Shown here: positions 37,690-46,614 of the stretch, piece by piece | Numbering within the stretch: position 1 is the stretch's first letter | How the letters are laid out: every line of letters begins with the position of its first letter | NCBI GenBank assembly: GCA_948517135.1 | Contig: CAORJJ010000001.1 | Location: 1 to 61,518 of the forward strand | Source of the DNA: an uncultured Clostridia bacterium | GTDB lineage: Bacteria; Bacillota; Clostridia; TANB77; CAG-508 | Length of the DNA: 61,518 nt | Direction: 5' to 3' | Position numbers and translations under genes: made by a program | Notes under the pieces: model-generated | What the model was told of the DNA's origin: nothing | What the model saw: the letters and a program-made list of their open reading frames with translations, nothing else | Databases searched by the model: none

Positions 37690-39699
37690 ATGCCAAATTC
37701 AAATAATAAAATATTAAATAGTCTAACTTCCAAAAATATAGTATATATATTACTTATAGCTATTCTTTGTATATCACTATGTGTATATGATTTAAGTTGG
37801 ATTATACCTTCAATAATTATATTTGCATTGACAGTTTCATATACATTTTGGAGTAGTGGTAAAAAGAAAACAGAGTTAGAAAATCATATACAAGATATAA
37901 CTTCTGATGTTACAACAGCATCAAAAGGAAATTTGATAAATACACCAATCCCACTAGTTTTAATTGAAACAGATGGAAATATAGTTTGGAGAAGCAAAAA
38001 ATTTGTAGAAGAATTTCAAAATATAGATATTGCAACAAACTTAAATCCAATTGTAAAAGAAATTAAGTTAGATATTGAGAAAAATGGTGAATCAGTTGAT
38101 ATTATAAAACAGTTTAATATAGATAAAAAGGTATATAGAATTCGTGGAAGTCTTGTAAAATCTAAAAGAAGAACAATTAAGAATCAAAAAGAGTATGTTT
38201 TATCATTATATTTTATAGATGAAACAAAATATAATGAACTATTTGATGCATATAATAAGTCAAAATCTTGCATTGGTGTTGCAATGATAGATAATTATGA
38301 TGAACTTGTTCAAAGGATTTTACCAGAGAGAAAAATTGAATTATTAGCAAAAATCGAAAAAGAGATAATAGATTGGGTAACAAATACTGGTGGATTAATT
38401 ATTAAAACAGAAAGAGATTATTTCATTTTTATTTTTGAACAACAGTATTTAACAGAATTTGAAAAGGAAAAATTTAACATTTTAGATAAAATTAAAACAA
38501 TAGAAATAGATAGCAAAATTCAAGTAACATTAAGTATAGCAGTAACAAATGAAGGAAAAACAAATTATGAAAAATATAAATCAGCATTAACTGCTATGGA
38601 AATTGTATTAGGACGTGGTGGAGACCAGGCAGTTGTTAAAAAAGATGGAAAATATAAATTTTATGGTGGAAAAACTTTAGAAGTTGAAAAAAGAACTAAA
38701 GTTAAAGCTAGAACAATATCACAATCAATTTCAACAGCTATTAGTGAATCAGAAAATGTAATTATAATGGGACATAAAAATATTGATATTGATGCCTTAG
38801 GTTCAGCTTTAGGTATATACAGATTATCAAAAAGTTTAGAAAAAGAATGTTTTGTTGTTACAGAACCAAAAGGAAAGTCATTAGGAAAATTCTTAGAAGT
38901 ACTTCGAAAAGAAGATGAGTATAAGAATGTGATTATTTCAGAAGAGGAAACAAAAGACATAATAAAACCAAATTCTTTATTAATTATTGTAGATACACAT
39001 AAGACTTCATATGTAGAATTCCCAGAATTATTAGATAAAATAGAAAGAAAAATAGTAATAGATCATCATAGAAAAGCGCCAGACTGCATTGAAAATGTAT
39101 TGATATCATTTCATGAAGTATATGCTTCATCTGCAGCTGAACTTGTAACAGAAATAATTCAATATTCACAAGATACAATAAAATTAAATCTTTTAGAAGC
39201 TGAAAGTTTATATGGTGGAATTATGGTAGATACAAAAGATTTTACATTTAAAACTGGTGTAAGAACTTTTGAGGCAGCAGCTTATTTGAGAAAATATGGT
39301 GTTGATATAATAAGAGTAAAAAAATGGTTCCAAGCAGATTTAGAAAGTTATAATATAATTTCTAATATTGTTAGAAATGTAGAAATTCACAATAATACAA
39401 TTGCAATTTCAGTTTTTGAAGAAAGTAATAATGATGCAAATTTAATTATTGCAAAAGCAGCAGATGAACTTTTAACAATAAGTGATATAACAGCGTCATT
39501 TGTAATGGCAAAAATAGATGATAAAGTTTATATTAGCGGTCGTTCAATTGGAGATATAAATGTACAGATAATTCTAGAAAAAATGGGAGGTGGAGGCCAT
39601 ATAACATTGGCTGGAGCTCAACTTGAAGGATTTTCTTTAGAAGATGCTAAAGATGAATTAATTATTAGAATTAATGAATATTTATTGGAAACAGAGTAA
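37690..39699 (+). CDS. gdpP: Cyclic-di-AMP phosphodiesterase GdpP (DHH/DHHA1)
   Basis: GdpP hydrolyses c-di-AMP at the membrane, tuning osmolyte and wall homeostasis. The 669 residues show the full architecture: two membrane helices (about 15-57), a PAS-like domain (about 85-150) and a degenerate GGDEF domain (about 170-320). A DHH domain follows with MGHKNIDIDALGSALG near 357 and IDHHRKAPD near 457. The DHHA1 domain has GGGGHITLAGAQLEG near 634. All catalytic motifs look intact. GGGGG precedes the ATG. In many Firmicutes gdpP sits directly before rplI and dnaB; here one minus-strand gene intervenes. Confidence 0.95.
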   Translation: MPNSNNKILNSLTSKNIVYILLIAILCISLCVYDLSWIIPSIIIFALTVSYTFWSSGKKKTELENHIQDITSDVTTASKGNLINTPIPLVLIETDGNIVWRSKKFVEEFQNIDIATNLNPIVKEIKLDIEKNGESVDIIKQFNIDKKVYRIRGSLVKSKRRTIKNQKEYVLSLYFIDETKYNELFDAYNKSKSCIGVAMIDNYDELVQRILPERKIELLAKIEKEIIDWVTNTGGLIIKTERDYFIFIFEQQYLTEFEKEKFNILDKIKTIEIDSKIQVTLSIAVTNEGKTNYEKYKSALTAMEIVLGRGGDQAVVKKDGKYKFYGGKTLEVEKRTKVKARTISQSISTAISESENVIIMGHKNIDIDALGSALGIYRLSKSLEKECFVVTEPKGKSLGKFLEVLRKEDEYKNVIISEEETKDIIKPNSLLIIVDTHKTSYVEFPELLDKIERKIVIDHHRKAPDCIENVLISFHEVYASSAAELVTEIIQYSQDTIKLNLLEAESLYGGIMVDTKDFTFKTGVRTFEAAAYLRKYGVDIIRVKKWFQADLESYNIISNIVRNVEIHNNTIAISVFEESNNDANLIIAKAADELLTISDITASFVMAKIDDKVYISGRSIGDINVQIILEKMGGGGHITLAGAQLEGFSLEDAKDELIIRINEYLLETE

Positions 39700-39701
39700 T
39701 T

Positions 39702-39734
39702 AAAAACTCCTTAGATTTTTCTAAGGAGTTTTTT
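39702..39734. terminator. Bidirectional terminator between gdpP and the convergent gene
   Basis: A 13-bp stem, AAAAACTCCTTAG (39702-39714) against CTAAGGAGTTTTT (39721-39733). The right arm carries the stop codon of the minus-strand gene. Confidence 0.87.
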
Positions 39735-40461
39735 GTATATCTTTAAGTTCTCTTTTTTTGGTAAATGAAAAGTATATTCCGCTCACTAAATAAATTTTTG
39801 AAAATAAATTTAAAAATCCATAGTAATACATTGGATCTCCATCAAAATATGAATGGTAATAGTATTTTAAGGTTACAAAGTTCATATATAGTCTAGTAGA
39901 TAGAATATTTGAATTTTGTACTCTATCTGCTACAACAAGTTTTAATGCATAAAATTTATCTTCTGACTGTTTTTCTTTAAGAGTTTCTGTTTTATAATAC
40001 ATTTCTTCAAATTTATTTTTTTGTTTTTTAGTATTATTTTCAACAGATTCTTGTACTTCATTGTAAAATTTGATTGCTTCACTATCTTCTACATGAGCTA
40101 TGTAATTTAATACAATAGTAGAAATTATACATAAAACAAAACATATTATTGATAAAGTAAAAGTTTGTTTATTGTTAATACCATAATCTTTAAAATTTAT
40201 TACTACTAATATACATTTAAGTAAAAATAAACATAGTACCAGCATAGCAATTTGAAAATATGTTGTACTAATTCCAGTAAAATCATAACTTTTAAAAGAA
40301 TTGTAATGAATAAAAAGTAAAATAAATTTTGAAATAATAATGATTCCAATTATTACTGCTGGAATTATAAACTTTTTATTCTGTGGATCTGCATATCTAA
40401 TAGAATCAGTAACAGAATTAATAGAATCTGTTTCTAATTTGAGATGATTATAGTAACTCAT
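39721..40461 (-). CDS. Unknown four-helix membrane protein
   Basis: Unrecognised 246-residue protein. Hydrophobic segments lie near residues 32-52, 65-87, 98-122 and perhaps 215-232. Between the third and the last lies a charged, probably helical stretch (about 130-170) with many Glu, Lys and Gln, so a coiled coil is possible. It is inserted on the opposite strand between gdpP and rplI, which often adjoin one another in Firmicutes, so it is probably a lineage-specific insertion. Confidence 0.6.
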   Translation of the reverse strand: MSYYNHLKLETDSINSVTDSIRYADPQNKKFIIPAVIIGIIIISKFILLFIHYNSFKSYDFTGISTTYFQIAMLVLCLFLLKCILVVINFKDYGINNKQTFTLSIICFVLCIISTIVLNYIAHVEDSEAIKFYNEVQESVENNTKKQKNKFEEMYYKTETLKEKQSEDKFYALKLVVADRVQNSNILSTRLYMNFVTLKYYYHSYFDGDPMYYYGFLNLFSKIYLVSGIYFSFTKKRELKDIQKTP

Positions 40462-40537
40462 AATTACTCCTTAAATATCTATTTACAAAAAGTATATATT
40501 AAAAAAATCTTTAAATCAATATAAATGCTAGAAATAC

Positions 40538-40566
40538 TTGAAATTTGGACAAAAATGTTATACAAT
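40538..40566 (+). promoter_or_regulatory. Possible promoter of rplI-dnaB
   Basis: TTGAAA (40538-40543) and TACAAT (40561-40566) are 17 bases apart. These bases lie inside the apparent N-terminal extension of the rplI frame, which supports the downstream rplI start. Confidence 0.5.
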
Positions 40567-40615
40567 TAGCCCTGATACAATGTCTCATATATTGTTAAGA
40601 ACGGAGGAAGAATAT

Positions 40616-41065
40616 ATGAAAGTTATTTTAAAACAAGATATTAAAGGTGTTGGTAAAAAGGATCAAGTAATAAATGCAGCAGATGGTTATGCTAGAAATT
40701 TTCTGTTTCCAAAGAATTTGGCTATTCCAGCAGATGCAGGGAATATGAATAATTTAAAAGCAAAAAATGAATCTGTCCAATATAGAAAAGGTGAAGATTT
40801 AAAAGAGTCAAAGAAAATTGCAGAAAAAATGAAAACAATAACTGTAAAAATTTCTGTTAAAGCAGGAGAAAATGGAAGATTGTTTGGAGCAGTTACTGCA
40901 AAAGAAATTGCAGAAGCATTAAAAAAGGACTTTGGAATAGAAGTAGATAAAAAGAAAGTCATGTTACAAGAGTCTATAAAAGTTGCAGGAGCTACAAAAG
41001 TTGATATAAAATTAAATGAAGGTGTTATTGCGTCAGTTCAAGTAATGGTAACACCAAAACAATAA
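40616..41065 (+). CDS. rplI: 50S ribosomal protein L9
   Basis: 149 residues, the standard L9 length. The N-terminal domain begins MKVILKQDIKGVGKKD and has GYARNFLFPKNLA near residue 23. A long connecting helix and the C-terminal domain with GRLFGAVTAKEIA follow. The frame extends upstream to a TTG at 40538, but GGAGGA (40603-40608) sits before the ATG at 40616, which gives the family's exact N-terminus. dnaB follows after 17 bases. Confidence 0.96.
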   Translation: MKVILKQDIKGVGKKDQVINAADGYARNFLFPKNLAIPADAGNMNNLKAKNESVQYRKGEDLKESKKIAEKMKTITVKISVKAGENGRLFGAVTAKEIAEALKKDFGIEVDKKKVMLQESIKVAGATKVDIKLNEGVIASVQVMVTPKQ

Positions 41066-41082
41066 AAAAGGATGTATGTACT

Positions 41083-42423
41083 ATGGAGTTAGGAAAAGTT
41101 CCACCACATGATATAGAAGCCGAACAAGCAATACTTGGATGTATGCTTACAGATAAGGATTCTGTTATTAGTGCAATTGAAATTTTGAAAGCAGATGCTT
41201 TTTATAGAGAAGATAATAAAGCCATATTTGAAGCAATTTGGTCCTTATATTCAAGAAGTGAACCAATTGATATCATTACAGTTAAAGCTGAATTAGTTGA
41301 AACAGGAAAGTTTGAACGTATAGGTGGACTTGAATATTTAGCAAGTCTTCCTGAAAGAGTTCCAACAACTGCTAATGTTGAAAAATATATTAAAATAGTT
41401 GATGAAAAATCAATGCTTAGAAAATTAATTAATACTTCGAATGAATTAGTTGCTCTAGGATATGATGAAACAGAAGAAGTAGATAATATAATGGATATGG
41501 CTGAAAAGAAAATCTTCGATTTAGCATCTAAAAAAAATACTAAAGGATATACATCAATAAAAGACGTTTTAATTGAATCTTATGCTAAACTAGAAGAATT
41601 ATATAATAGTAAAGGTAGACTTAGTGGTACACCAACAGGTTTTGCAGATTTAGATTCTAAAACATCAGGACTACATGATTCAGATTTACTTATAGTAGCA
41701 GCAAGACCTGCGATGGGTAAATCTGCTTTTGCCATAAATATTGCAACAAATGTAGCAGTACAATCAGGAAAAGGTGTTGCAATATTTAACTTGGAAATGT
41801 CTAAAGATCAAGTAGGAAACAGAATTTTGTGTAGTGAAGCTTTAGTAGATAGTAATAAAATAAGAACAGGTCTTGTAGAAGACGATGATTGGGTAAAATT
41901 AGCAACTACTTTAGGTAGACTTTCAGAAGCACCAATATTTATAGATGATACAGCAGGTATTTCTATAATGGAAATTCGTGCGAAATGTAGAAAACTGAAA
42001 TTAGAAAAAGATATTGGTTTAGTTGTAATAGATTACTTGCAATTAATACAAGGTAGTGGAAATAGGAATTCTAGTCGTGAGCAAGAGATTTCTGAAATTA
42101 GTAGATCATTAAAAATTCTTGCAAAAGAATTAAATATACCAGTTATAGCCTTATCACAGCTTTCACGTAGTGTTGAAAAACGTGATGATAAAAGACCAAT
42201 GCTATCTGACTTAAGAGAGTCAGGAGCGATAGAACAAGATGCTGACATTGTAATTTTCTTATATAGAGATGATTACTATAATCCAGATAGTGAGAAGAAA
42301 AATGTAGCAGAAGTAATACTTGCTAAGCACAGAGGCGGTTCAACAGGAACTGTTGATTTAGCATGGCTTCCAAGTTATACGAAATTTGCAAATCTAGATA
42401 GAAGATTTTTTGAAGAACCATGA
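41083..42423 (+). CDS. dnaB: Replicative DNA helicase DnaB (Bacillus DnaC type)
   Basis: The hexameric replication-fork helicase, 446 residues. An N-terminal helical domain begins PPHDIEAEQAILGCML and a RecA-like domain has Walker A AARPAMGKSAFAIN near 207. VIDYLQLIQG near 315 is Walker B, and DADIVIFLYRDDYY and HRGGSTGTVDL follow. The TGA stop codon is formed by the first three bases of a palindromic repeat (42421-42476). The protein ends shortly after the conserved 'tkF.nld.rf' segment, so a short tail may have been replaced. Confidence 0.96.
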   Translation: MELGKVPPHDIEAEQAILGCMLTDKDSVISAIEILKADAFYREDNKAIFEAIWSLYSRSEPIDIITVKAELVETGKFERIGGLEYLASLPERVPTTANVEKYIKIVDEKSMLRKLINTSNELVALGYDETEEVDNIMDMAEKKIFDLASKKNTKGYTSIKDVLIESYAKLEELYNSKGRLSGTPTGFADLDSKTSGLHDSDLLIVAARPAMGKSAFAINIATNVAVQSGKGVAIFNLEMSKDQVGNRILCSEALVDSNKIRTGLVEDDDWVKLATTLGRLSEAPIFIDDTAGISIMEIRAKCRKLKLEKDIGLVVIDYLQLIQGSGNRNSSREQEISEISRSLKILAKELNIPVIALSQLSRSVEKRDDKRPMLSDLRESGAIEQDADIVIFLYRDDYYNPDSEKKNVAEVILAKHRGGSTGTVDLAWLPSYTKFANLDRRFFEEP

Positions 42424-42476
42424 CCAATTGGGGACGTAAAATATTGAGTACTGAAACTAACGTCCCTAACTGGTCA
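42421..42476. repeat. REP-like palindromic repeat at the dnaB 3' end
   Basis: Left arm 42421-42437 (TGACCAATTGGGGACGT) pairs with right arm 42460-42476 (ACGTCCCTAACTGGTCA) over 17 bp, with one mismatch and one G-U pair around a 22-base loop. It is clearly richer in G+C than its surroundings. GACCA/GGGAC arms of this kind resemble the REP-type elements mobilised by Y1 (IS200-like, RAYT) transposases in Clostridia. The resemblance is from memory, and there is no second copy in the window. It may also act as a terminator. Confidence 0.65.
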
Positions 42477-42496
42477 TTTTATATGGAGAGAAATAT

Positions 42497-43519
42497 ATGT
42501 TAGAAGATAAAATTTTAAAAACAATTAAAAAATATAATTTAATAGAAAATGGAGACAAGATTGTTGTTGCAGTTTCTGGAGGACCTGATTCTATAACTTT
42601 GCTTAATTGTTTATATGAATTAAAAGAAAGCAATAAACTAGATTTTGAAATGGTAGTTGCTCATATAAATCATGGATTAAGAGAAAATGCAAAGATAGAT
42701 GAACAGTATGTTTTTGAATTTTGCAATAGAATTAATATTAGGTGTTTTATATTACATGCAGATATAAAAAAAGAAGCAGAAATTCAAAAAAGAGGACTAG
42801 AAGAAACTGGAAGGATTATCAGATATAAATTTTTTGATGAAATACAATCTAAAACAAATTCAAACAAGATTGCAATAGCACATAATAGTAATGATAATGT
42901 AGAAACCATTATTATGAATATTGTAAGAGGTAGTGGACTTGGAGGATTAAAAGGGATAGAAGCAATAAATGGTAAATATATAAGACCACTTATTGAAACT
43001 AGTAGAGATGATATTGAGTCATATTGTGAAGAGAAAAAACTAAATCCAAGATATGATGAATCAAATGATGATAATGTATATACAAGAAATAAAATTCGAA
43101 ACATTGTAATTCCCTATATAAAACAAGAACTTAATCCAAACATTGTGGAAACGATTACAAGATTATCTAATATAACAAAAGATGATTTAAAATATTTAGA
43201 AGTTCAAACAGAAAGATCTTATAAAAATATGATTTTAGAGGAAAATTTTTCAAAAGATAATGTATATAATGATGAAAAAGAGGCTAAAATTATATTAGAT
43301 TTAAAGAAATTTAACAACGAAGAAAAAGCTATTGAAAAACGTGTTATTTTATATGCTATAAACCAATTATTCGGTAATACTAAAGGAATAGAGAAGATTC
43401 ATATAGAGGATATAATAAAATTATGTAACAATAATATTGGTAACAAATTTTTGACTCCAAATAAGAAATTAAGAGTAGAAATAAAAAATAAAACAATTGT
43501 TATAAAACGTCTAAAATAA
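42497..43519 (+). CDS. tilS: tRNA(Ile)-lysidine synthase TilS
   Basis: TilS converts C34 of the CAU-anticodon tRNA-Ile to lysidine with ATP and lysine, so that it reads AUA, essential in an AT-rich genome. The PP-loop motif VAVSGGPDSITLLNCLYE is near residue 24. HINHGLRENAKIDEQYV near 56, IAIAHNSNDNVETIIMNIVRG near 126 and GLGGLKGI follow. At 340 residues it is a short form with only a trimmed C-terminal domain. The often adjacent hpt gene is missing before ftsH. The ribosome binding site GGAGAG precedes the ATG. Confidence 0.93.
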   Translation: MLEDKILKTIKKYNLIENGDKIVVAVSGGPDSITLLNCLYELKESNKLDFEMVVAHINHGLRENAKIDEQYVFEFCNRINIRCFILHADIKKEAEIQKRGLEETGRIIRYKFFDEIQSKTNSNKIAIAHNSNDNVETIIMNIVRGSGLGGLKGIEAINGKYIRPLIETSRDDIESYCEEKKLNPRYDESNDDNVYTRNKIRNIVIPYIKQELNPNIVETITRLSNITKDDLKYLEVQTERSYKNMILEENFSKDNVYNDEKEAKIILDLKKFNNEEKAIEKRVILYAINQLFGNTKGIEKIHIEDIIKLCNNNIGNKFLTPNKKLRVEIKNKTIVIKRLK

Positions 43520-43579
43520 GAATCCGTAAAAGGTTTATAAAATGGAATATTACAGAGATATTTCTTTTAAAAAAACAGG

Positions 43580-43608
43580 TTGAAATCGTAAAATTGCTAT
43601 GCTATATT
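43580..43608 (+). promoter_or_regulatory. Promoter of ftsH with extended -10
   Basis: TTGAAA (43580-43585) and TATATT (43603-43608) are 17 bases apart, the latter preceded by TGC (extended -10), 38 bases before the start. Confidence 0.57.
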
Positions 43609-43645
43609 TTATGCATACATAATAGAAAAATGGGAGGAAAAAAAT

Positions 43646-45472
43646 TTGAAGAGCGGATTTAAAACATTAGCCACATGGTTAATAATAGGATTAGTAATAC
43701 TTTGTGCTTTAAGTGGATTACTAGGAATGTCAGATAATAAAATTACTTATTCTGAACTTGTTACTAAAATATCATCAGGTGAAATTACTAAAATAGTAAT
43801 ATCAGCAGATGGAATATCTGTTACAGCATATTCAAATGGAAAAGACGAAACAAAAGCTACAAAAGCAGATATTAGTACATCAAGCATTCCAAGTATAGAT
43901 TCATTTATGGAACAAATTTCAGAAAATATAGTAAGTGGACAAATAGAAGTTGAACAAACAGAAGAATCTTTTTTTGTAGAAATACTTAGTTTAATTTCTC
44001 CAGTACTTTTACTATTAATTTTCTTATTATTTAGTTTTGCTATAATGAATCCAAATCAAGGTGGAAATAAATCAATGACATTTGGAAAAAGCAAAGCTAG
44101 AGTACTTAATACAACAGATAGTAATAAAACAAAAATAACATTTAAAGATGTTGCAGGTATAACAGAAGAAAAAGAAGAGCTTGCTGAGATAGTAGAATTT
44201 CTAAAATCACCAAAGAAATTTACAGATATGGGAGCAAGAATTCCAAAAGGAGTTTTACTTGTTGGTCAACCAGGTACTGGTAAAACATTACTTGCAAAAG
44301 CAGTTGCAGGTGAGGCAGGTGTTCCTTTCTTTATTATAAGTGGTTCTGATTTTGTAGAAATGTTTGTTGGTGTTGGTGCTTCAAGAGTTAGAGATTTATT
44401 TGAACAAGCAAAAAAGAACTCTCCTTGTATTATATTTATAGATGAAATTGACGCAGTTGGTCGTCAAAGAGGTGCAGGACTAGGTGGAGGACATGATGAA
44501 AGAGAACAAACATTAAATCAATTATTAGTTGAAATGGATGGATTCTCAGCAAATGAAGGAGTTATAGTTATTGCAGCTACAAACAGACCAGATGTATTAG
44601 ATAAAGCATTATTAAGAGCAGGTAGATTTGATAGACAAATAGTTGTTGGAGCACCAGATGTTAAAGCAAGAGAAGAAATATTAAATGTACATGCAAGAAA
44701 GAAGAAATTAGCAGATGATGTTGAATTATCAACAATTGCTAAAAATACAGCAGGATTTGTTGGTGCAGATTTAGAAAATATTTTAAATGAAGCAGCTTTA
44801 CTTGCTGCAAGAAGAGACAAAGTAGAAATAGGAATGGCAGAAATTGAAGATGCAATGATAAAAGTTACAATGGGACCTGAAAAGAAAACAAGAGTAATAA
44901 GTGATAAAGAGAAAAAACTTGTTGCATTCCATGAAGCTGGTCATGCTGTTGCAAGTCACTTCTTAGAAACACAAGATGATGTACATCAAATTTCAATAAT
45001 TCCAAGAGGAATGGCTGGTGGTTATACAATGTATAGACCATCTGAAGATAGATCTTTTATGAGTAAATCAGAAATGGAAGAACAAATTATATCATTGTTA
45101 GGTGGTAGAGTAGCAGAAGCTTTAGTTTTAGGAGATATTTCTACTGGAGCAAGTAATGATATTGAAAGAGCTTCAAAAATTGCAAGAGCTATGGTTACAA
45201 AATATGGTATGAGTGAAAGATTAGGAGCTATTACTTTTGGTTCAGGACAAGAAGAGGTATTTTTAGGAAGAGATTTTACTCAACAAAAGAACTTTAGTGA
45301 AGAAACATCTGGATTAATAGATGAAGAAGTTAAAAGAATAATTGATACAGCATATAAGAGAACAGAAGACATTTTAAATGAGAATATGGGAAAACTTCAT
45401 AGTGTTGCAAATGTCTTATTAGAAAAGGAAAAGATAGATGGCGAAGAGTTTGAAGGAATAATGAATTCATAA
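43646..45472 (+). CDS. ftsH: ATP-dependent zinc metalloprotease FtsH
   Basis: A membrane AAA+ protease of 608 residues. Helices near 7-27 and 112-132 flank the small outer domain. Walker A GQPGTGKT is near 207, IIFIDEIDAVGRQRG near 255, the second region of homology ATNRPDVLDKALLRAGRFDR near 313, and the zinc site HEAGH near 429. The start is TTG eight bases after GGGAGG. All motifs are intact. Confidence 0.97.
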   Translation: MKSGFKTLATWLIIGLVILCALSGLLGMSDNKITYSELVTKISSGEITKIVISADGISVTAYSNGKDETKATKADISTSSIPSIDSFMEQISENIVSGQIEVEQTEESFFVEILSLISPVLLLLIFLLFSFAIMNPNQGGNKSMTFGKSKARVLNTTDSNKTKITFKDVAGITEEKEELAEIVEFLKSPKKFTDMGARIPKGVLLVGQPGTGKTLLAKAVAGEAGVPFFIISGSDFVEMFVGVGASRVRDLFEQAKKNSPCIIFIDEIDAVGRQRGAGLGGGHDEREQTLNQLLVEMDGFSANEGVIVIAATNRPDVLDKALLRAGRFDRQIVVGAPDVKAREEILNVHARKKKLADDVELSTIAKNTAGFVGADLENILNEAALLAARRDKVEIGMAEIEDAMIKVTMGPEKKTRVISDKEKKLVAFHEAGHAVASHFLETQDDVHQISIIPRGMAGGYTMYRPSEDRSFMSKSEMEEQIISLLGGRVAEALVLGDISTGASNDIERASKIARAMVTKYGMSERLGAITFGSGQEEVFLGRDFTQQKNFSEETSGLIDEEVKRIIDTAYKRTEDILNENMGKLHSVANVLLEKEKIDGEEFEGIMNS

Positions 45473-45507
45473 ACTACTAGAAATCTAATCTAATTAAATA
45501 CTAAAGC

Positions 45508-45541
45508 AAAAAGCGGAGAAACCAAAGTTCCTCCGCTTTTT
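45508..45541. terminator. Bidirectional terminator between ftsH and the island
   Basis: An 11-bp stem, AAAAAGCGGAG (45508-45518) against CTCCGCTTTTT (45531-45541), works on both strands. Confidence 0.88.
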
Positions 45542-45548
45542 GTAGTTC

Positions 45549-46115
45549 TTAATTGCTTAATGCATCTTCAATTGTTCCAGTTATTGCTTTTATTGGAACA
45601 CCCAAATCCATAAGACTATGGATTGATGCTGACAGCTTATTAAGTTGCTTATTGATGTGGTCAACATTTTTCTGCTTTTTATTGGCCACAACGTCATTGA
45701 AGTTGATGAAGCGCTTGTCAGAAAAGATGTTAAGCCTCTGGCAGTAAGTGTAAGCTCCTTGCCCAACGACTACACCGATTTCATAACCAATGCCATTGAA
45801 TTGAATGTACACATGAGATTCATGTGCATCTTCAGAATACACAGGCAGAAAGTTATTATCGGCGTATTTTGCAATTCCATTAAAAAAGGAACATAAATTG
45901 TGGACATTTTCGGAGTCAATTGCTGAAAGTTTTTCTGGATCATAAAGCCAAGAATCGTCACTAAACCCATGATTTTTAGCTGTGAATTCTTCCAGCCAAA
46001 GCATATACTTGGTGTTAGAAACGAGTTTCTTAGCTTTCTCCTCAGAGTTAATTAATTCCTGCAATACTTCGTTTACTGCATTTTCAATAGCGCTTTCCCG
46101 AATACTACTGTTCAT
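45549..46115 (-). CDS. Unknown accessory protein (island)
   Basis: Unrecognised soluble protein of 188 residues: an N-terminal helical region rich in Glu/Lys, then a mixed region (about 70-135) with HVYIQFNGIGYEIGVVVG, then a helical C-terminus. GGAGG precedes the ATG at good spacing. Base composition and codons differ from the core genes, and residue 6 is encoded by CGG (46098-46100), a codon absent from ordinary genes here. It follows the gene at 46139 by 23 bases on the same strand, so the two probably form an operon. Confidence 0.6.
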   Translation of the reverse strand: MNSSIRESAIENAVNEVLQELINSEEKAKKLVSNTKYMLWLEEFTAKNHGFSDDSWLYDPEKLSAIDSENVHNLCSFFNGIAKYADNNFLPVYSEDAHESHVYIQFNGIGYEIGVVVGQGAYTYCQRLNIFSDKRFINFNDVVANKKQKNVDHINKQLNKLSASIHSLMDLGVPIKAITGTIEDALSN

Positions 46116-46138
46116 AAATCTACCTCCATGTTTTTGAA

Positions 46139-46417
46139 TTAGTTGTACCGTTCATCAAAGAAAAGTATGAACTGGTAAATTGTGTTGTCAGGTTCGTAAG
46201 TTGCATAATGGTTGTTACCGATGTTGTTAGAACTGGGTGGAAACTTACTATACATTGGCTTAGTACCCAAAAGATTAGAACAAATAAATAGTAGAGGATA
46301 GACAGAAGATGATTTTATAGAATTGATTTTTTCCTCAAGTTTTTTTGCTATTTCTGCTGGGTTACTATTAGATGGTGGATTTTCATCAACAATATCTACG
46401 TATTCGACTTTTGTCAT
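46139..46417 (-). CDS. Unknown small accessory protein (island)
   Basis: Unrecognised 92-residue protein with an acidic Asn/Pro-rich N-terminus and a predicted helix (about 20-40). The C-terminal half is rich in Asn, Tyr and Phe. GGAGG lies 6 bases before the ATG. Residue 90 uses CGG (46148-46150). It is the first gene of the minus-strand pair driven by the promoter at 46475-46503. Confidence 0.55.
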   Translation of the reverse strand: MTKVEYVDIVDENPPSNSNPAEIAKKLEEKINSIKSSSVYPLLFICSNLLGTKPMYSKFPPSSNNIGNNHYATYEPDNTIYQFILFFDERYN

Positions 46418-46474
46418 ATAAATACCTCCAAAATTATTTGAAAATACACGTTAACGAGTTACAAAACACATTTA

Positions 46475-46503
46475 ATTATAACAAAAATTTACTTGATTTG
46501 CAA
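46475..46503 (-). promoter_or_regulatory. Minus-strand promoter of the island pair
   Basis: On the minus strand TTGCAA (46498-46503) and TATAAT (46475-46480) are 17 bases apart. Confidence 0.65.
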
Positions 46504-46524
46504 TAGTATACATAATATTGCAAA
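46497..46524. promoter_or_regulatory. Candidate operator: inverted repeat between divergent promoters
   Basis: TTTGCAATA (46497-46505) and TATTGCAAA (46516-46524) form a perfect 9-bp inverted repeat with a 10-base spacer. It overlaps the -35 boxes of both divergent promoters, the expected place for a shared repressor site. A regulator gene was not identified. Confidence 0.6.
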
Positions 46525-46546
46525 TAGATTTGTTTTTTGATATAAT
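46518..46546 (+). promoter_or_regulatory. Plus-strand promoter of the island gene at 46615
   Basis: TTGCAA (46518-46523) and TATAAT (46541-46546) are 17 bases apart, mirroring the minus-strand promoter. Confidence 0.65.
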
Positions 46547-46614
46547 ATATAAGATATTTTTATAGTGATGATACAATTTTTTATAAGTAAATACTTGTAT
46601 GAAAGGAGAATGTT

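Noticed and set aside
40538..40615. N-terminal extension of ribosomal protein L9
   Set aside because: The segment is promoter-like and lacks a ribosome binding site. The ATG at 40616 has one and gives the family N-terminus.
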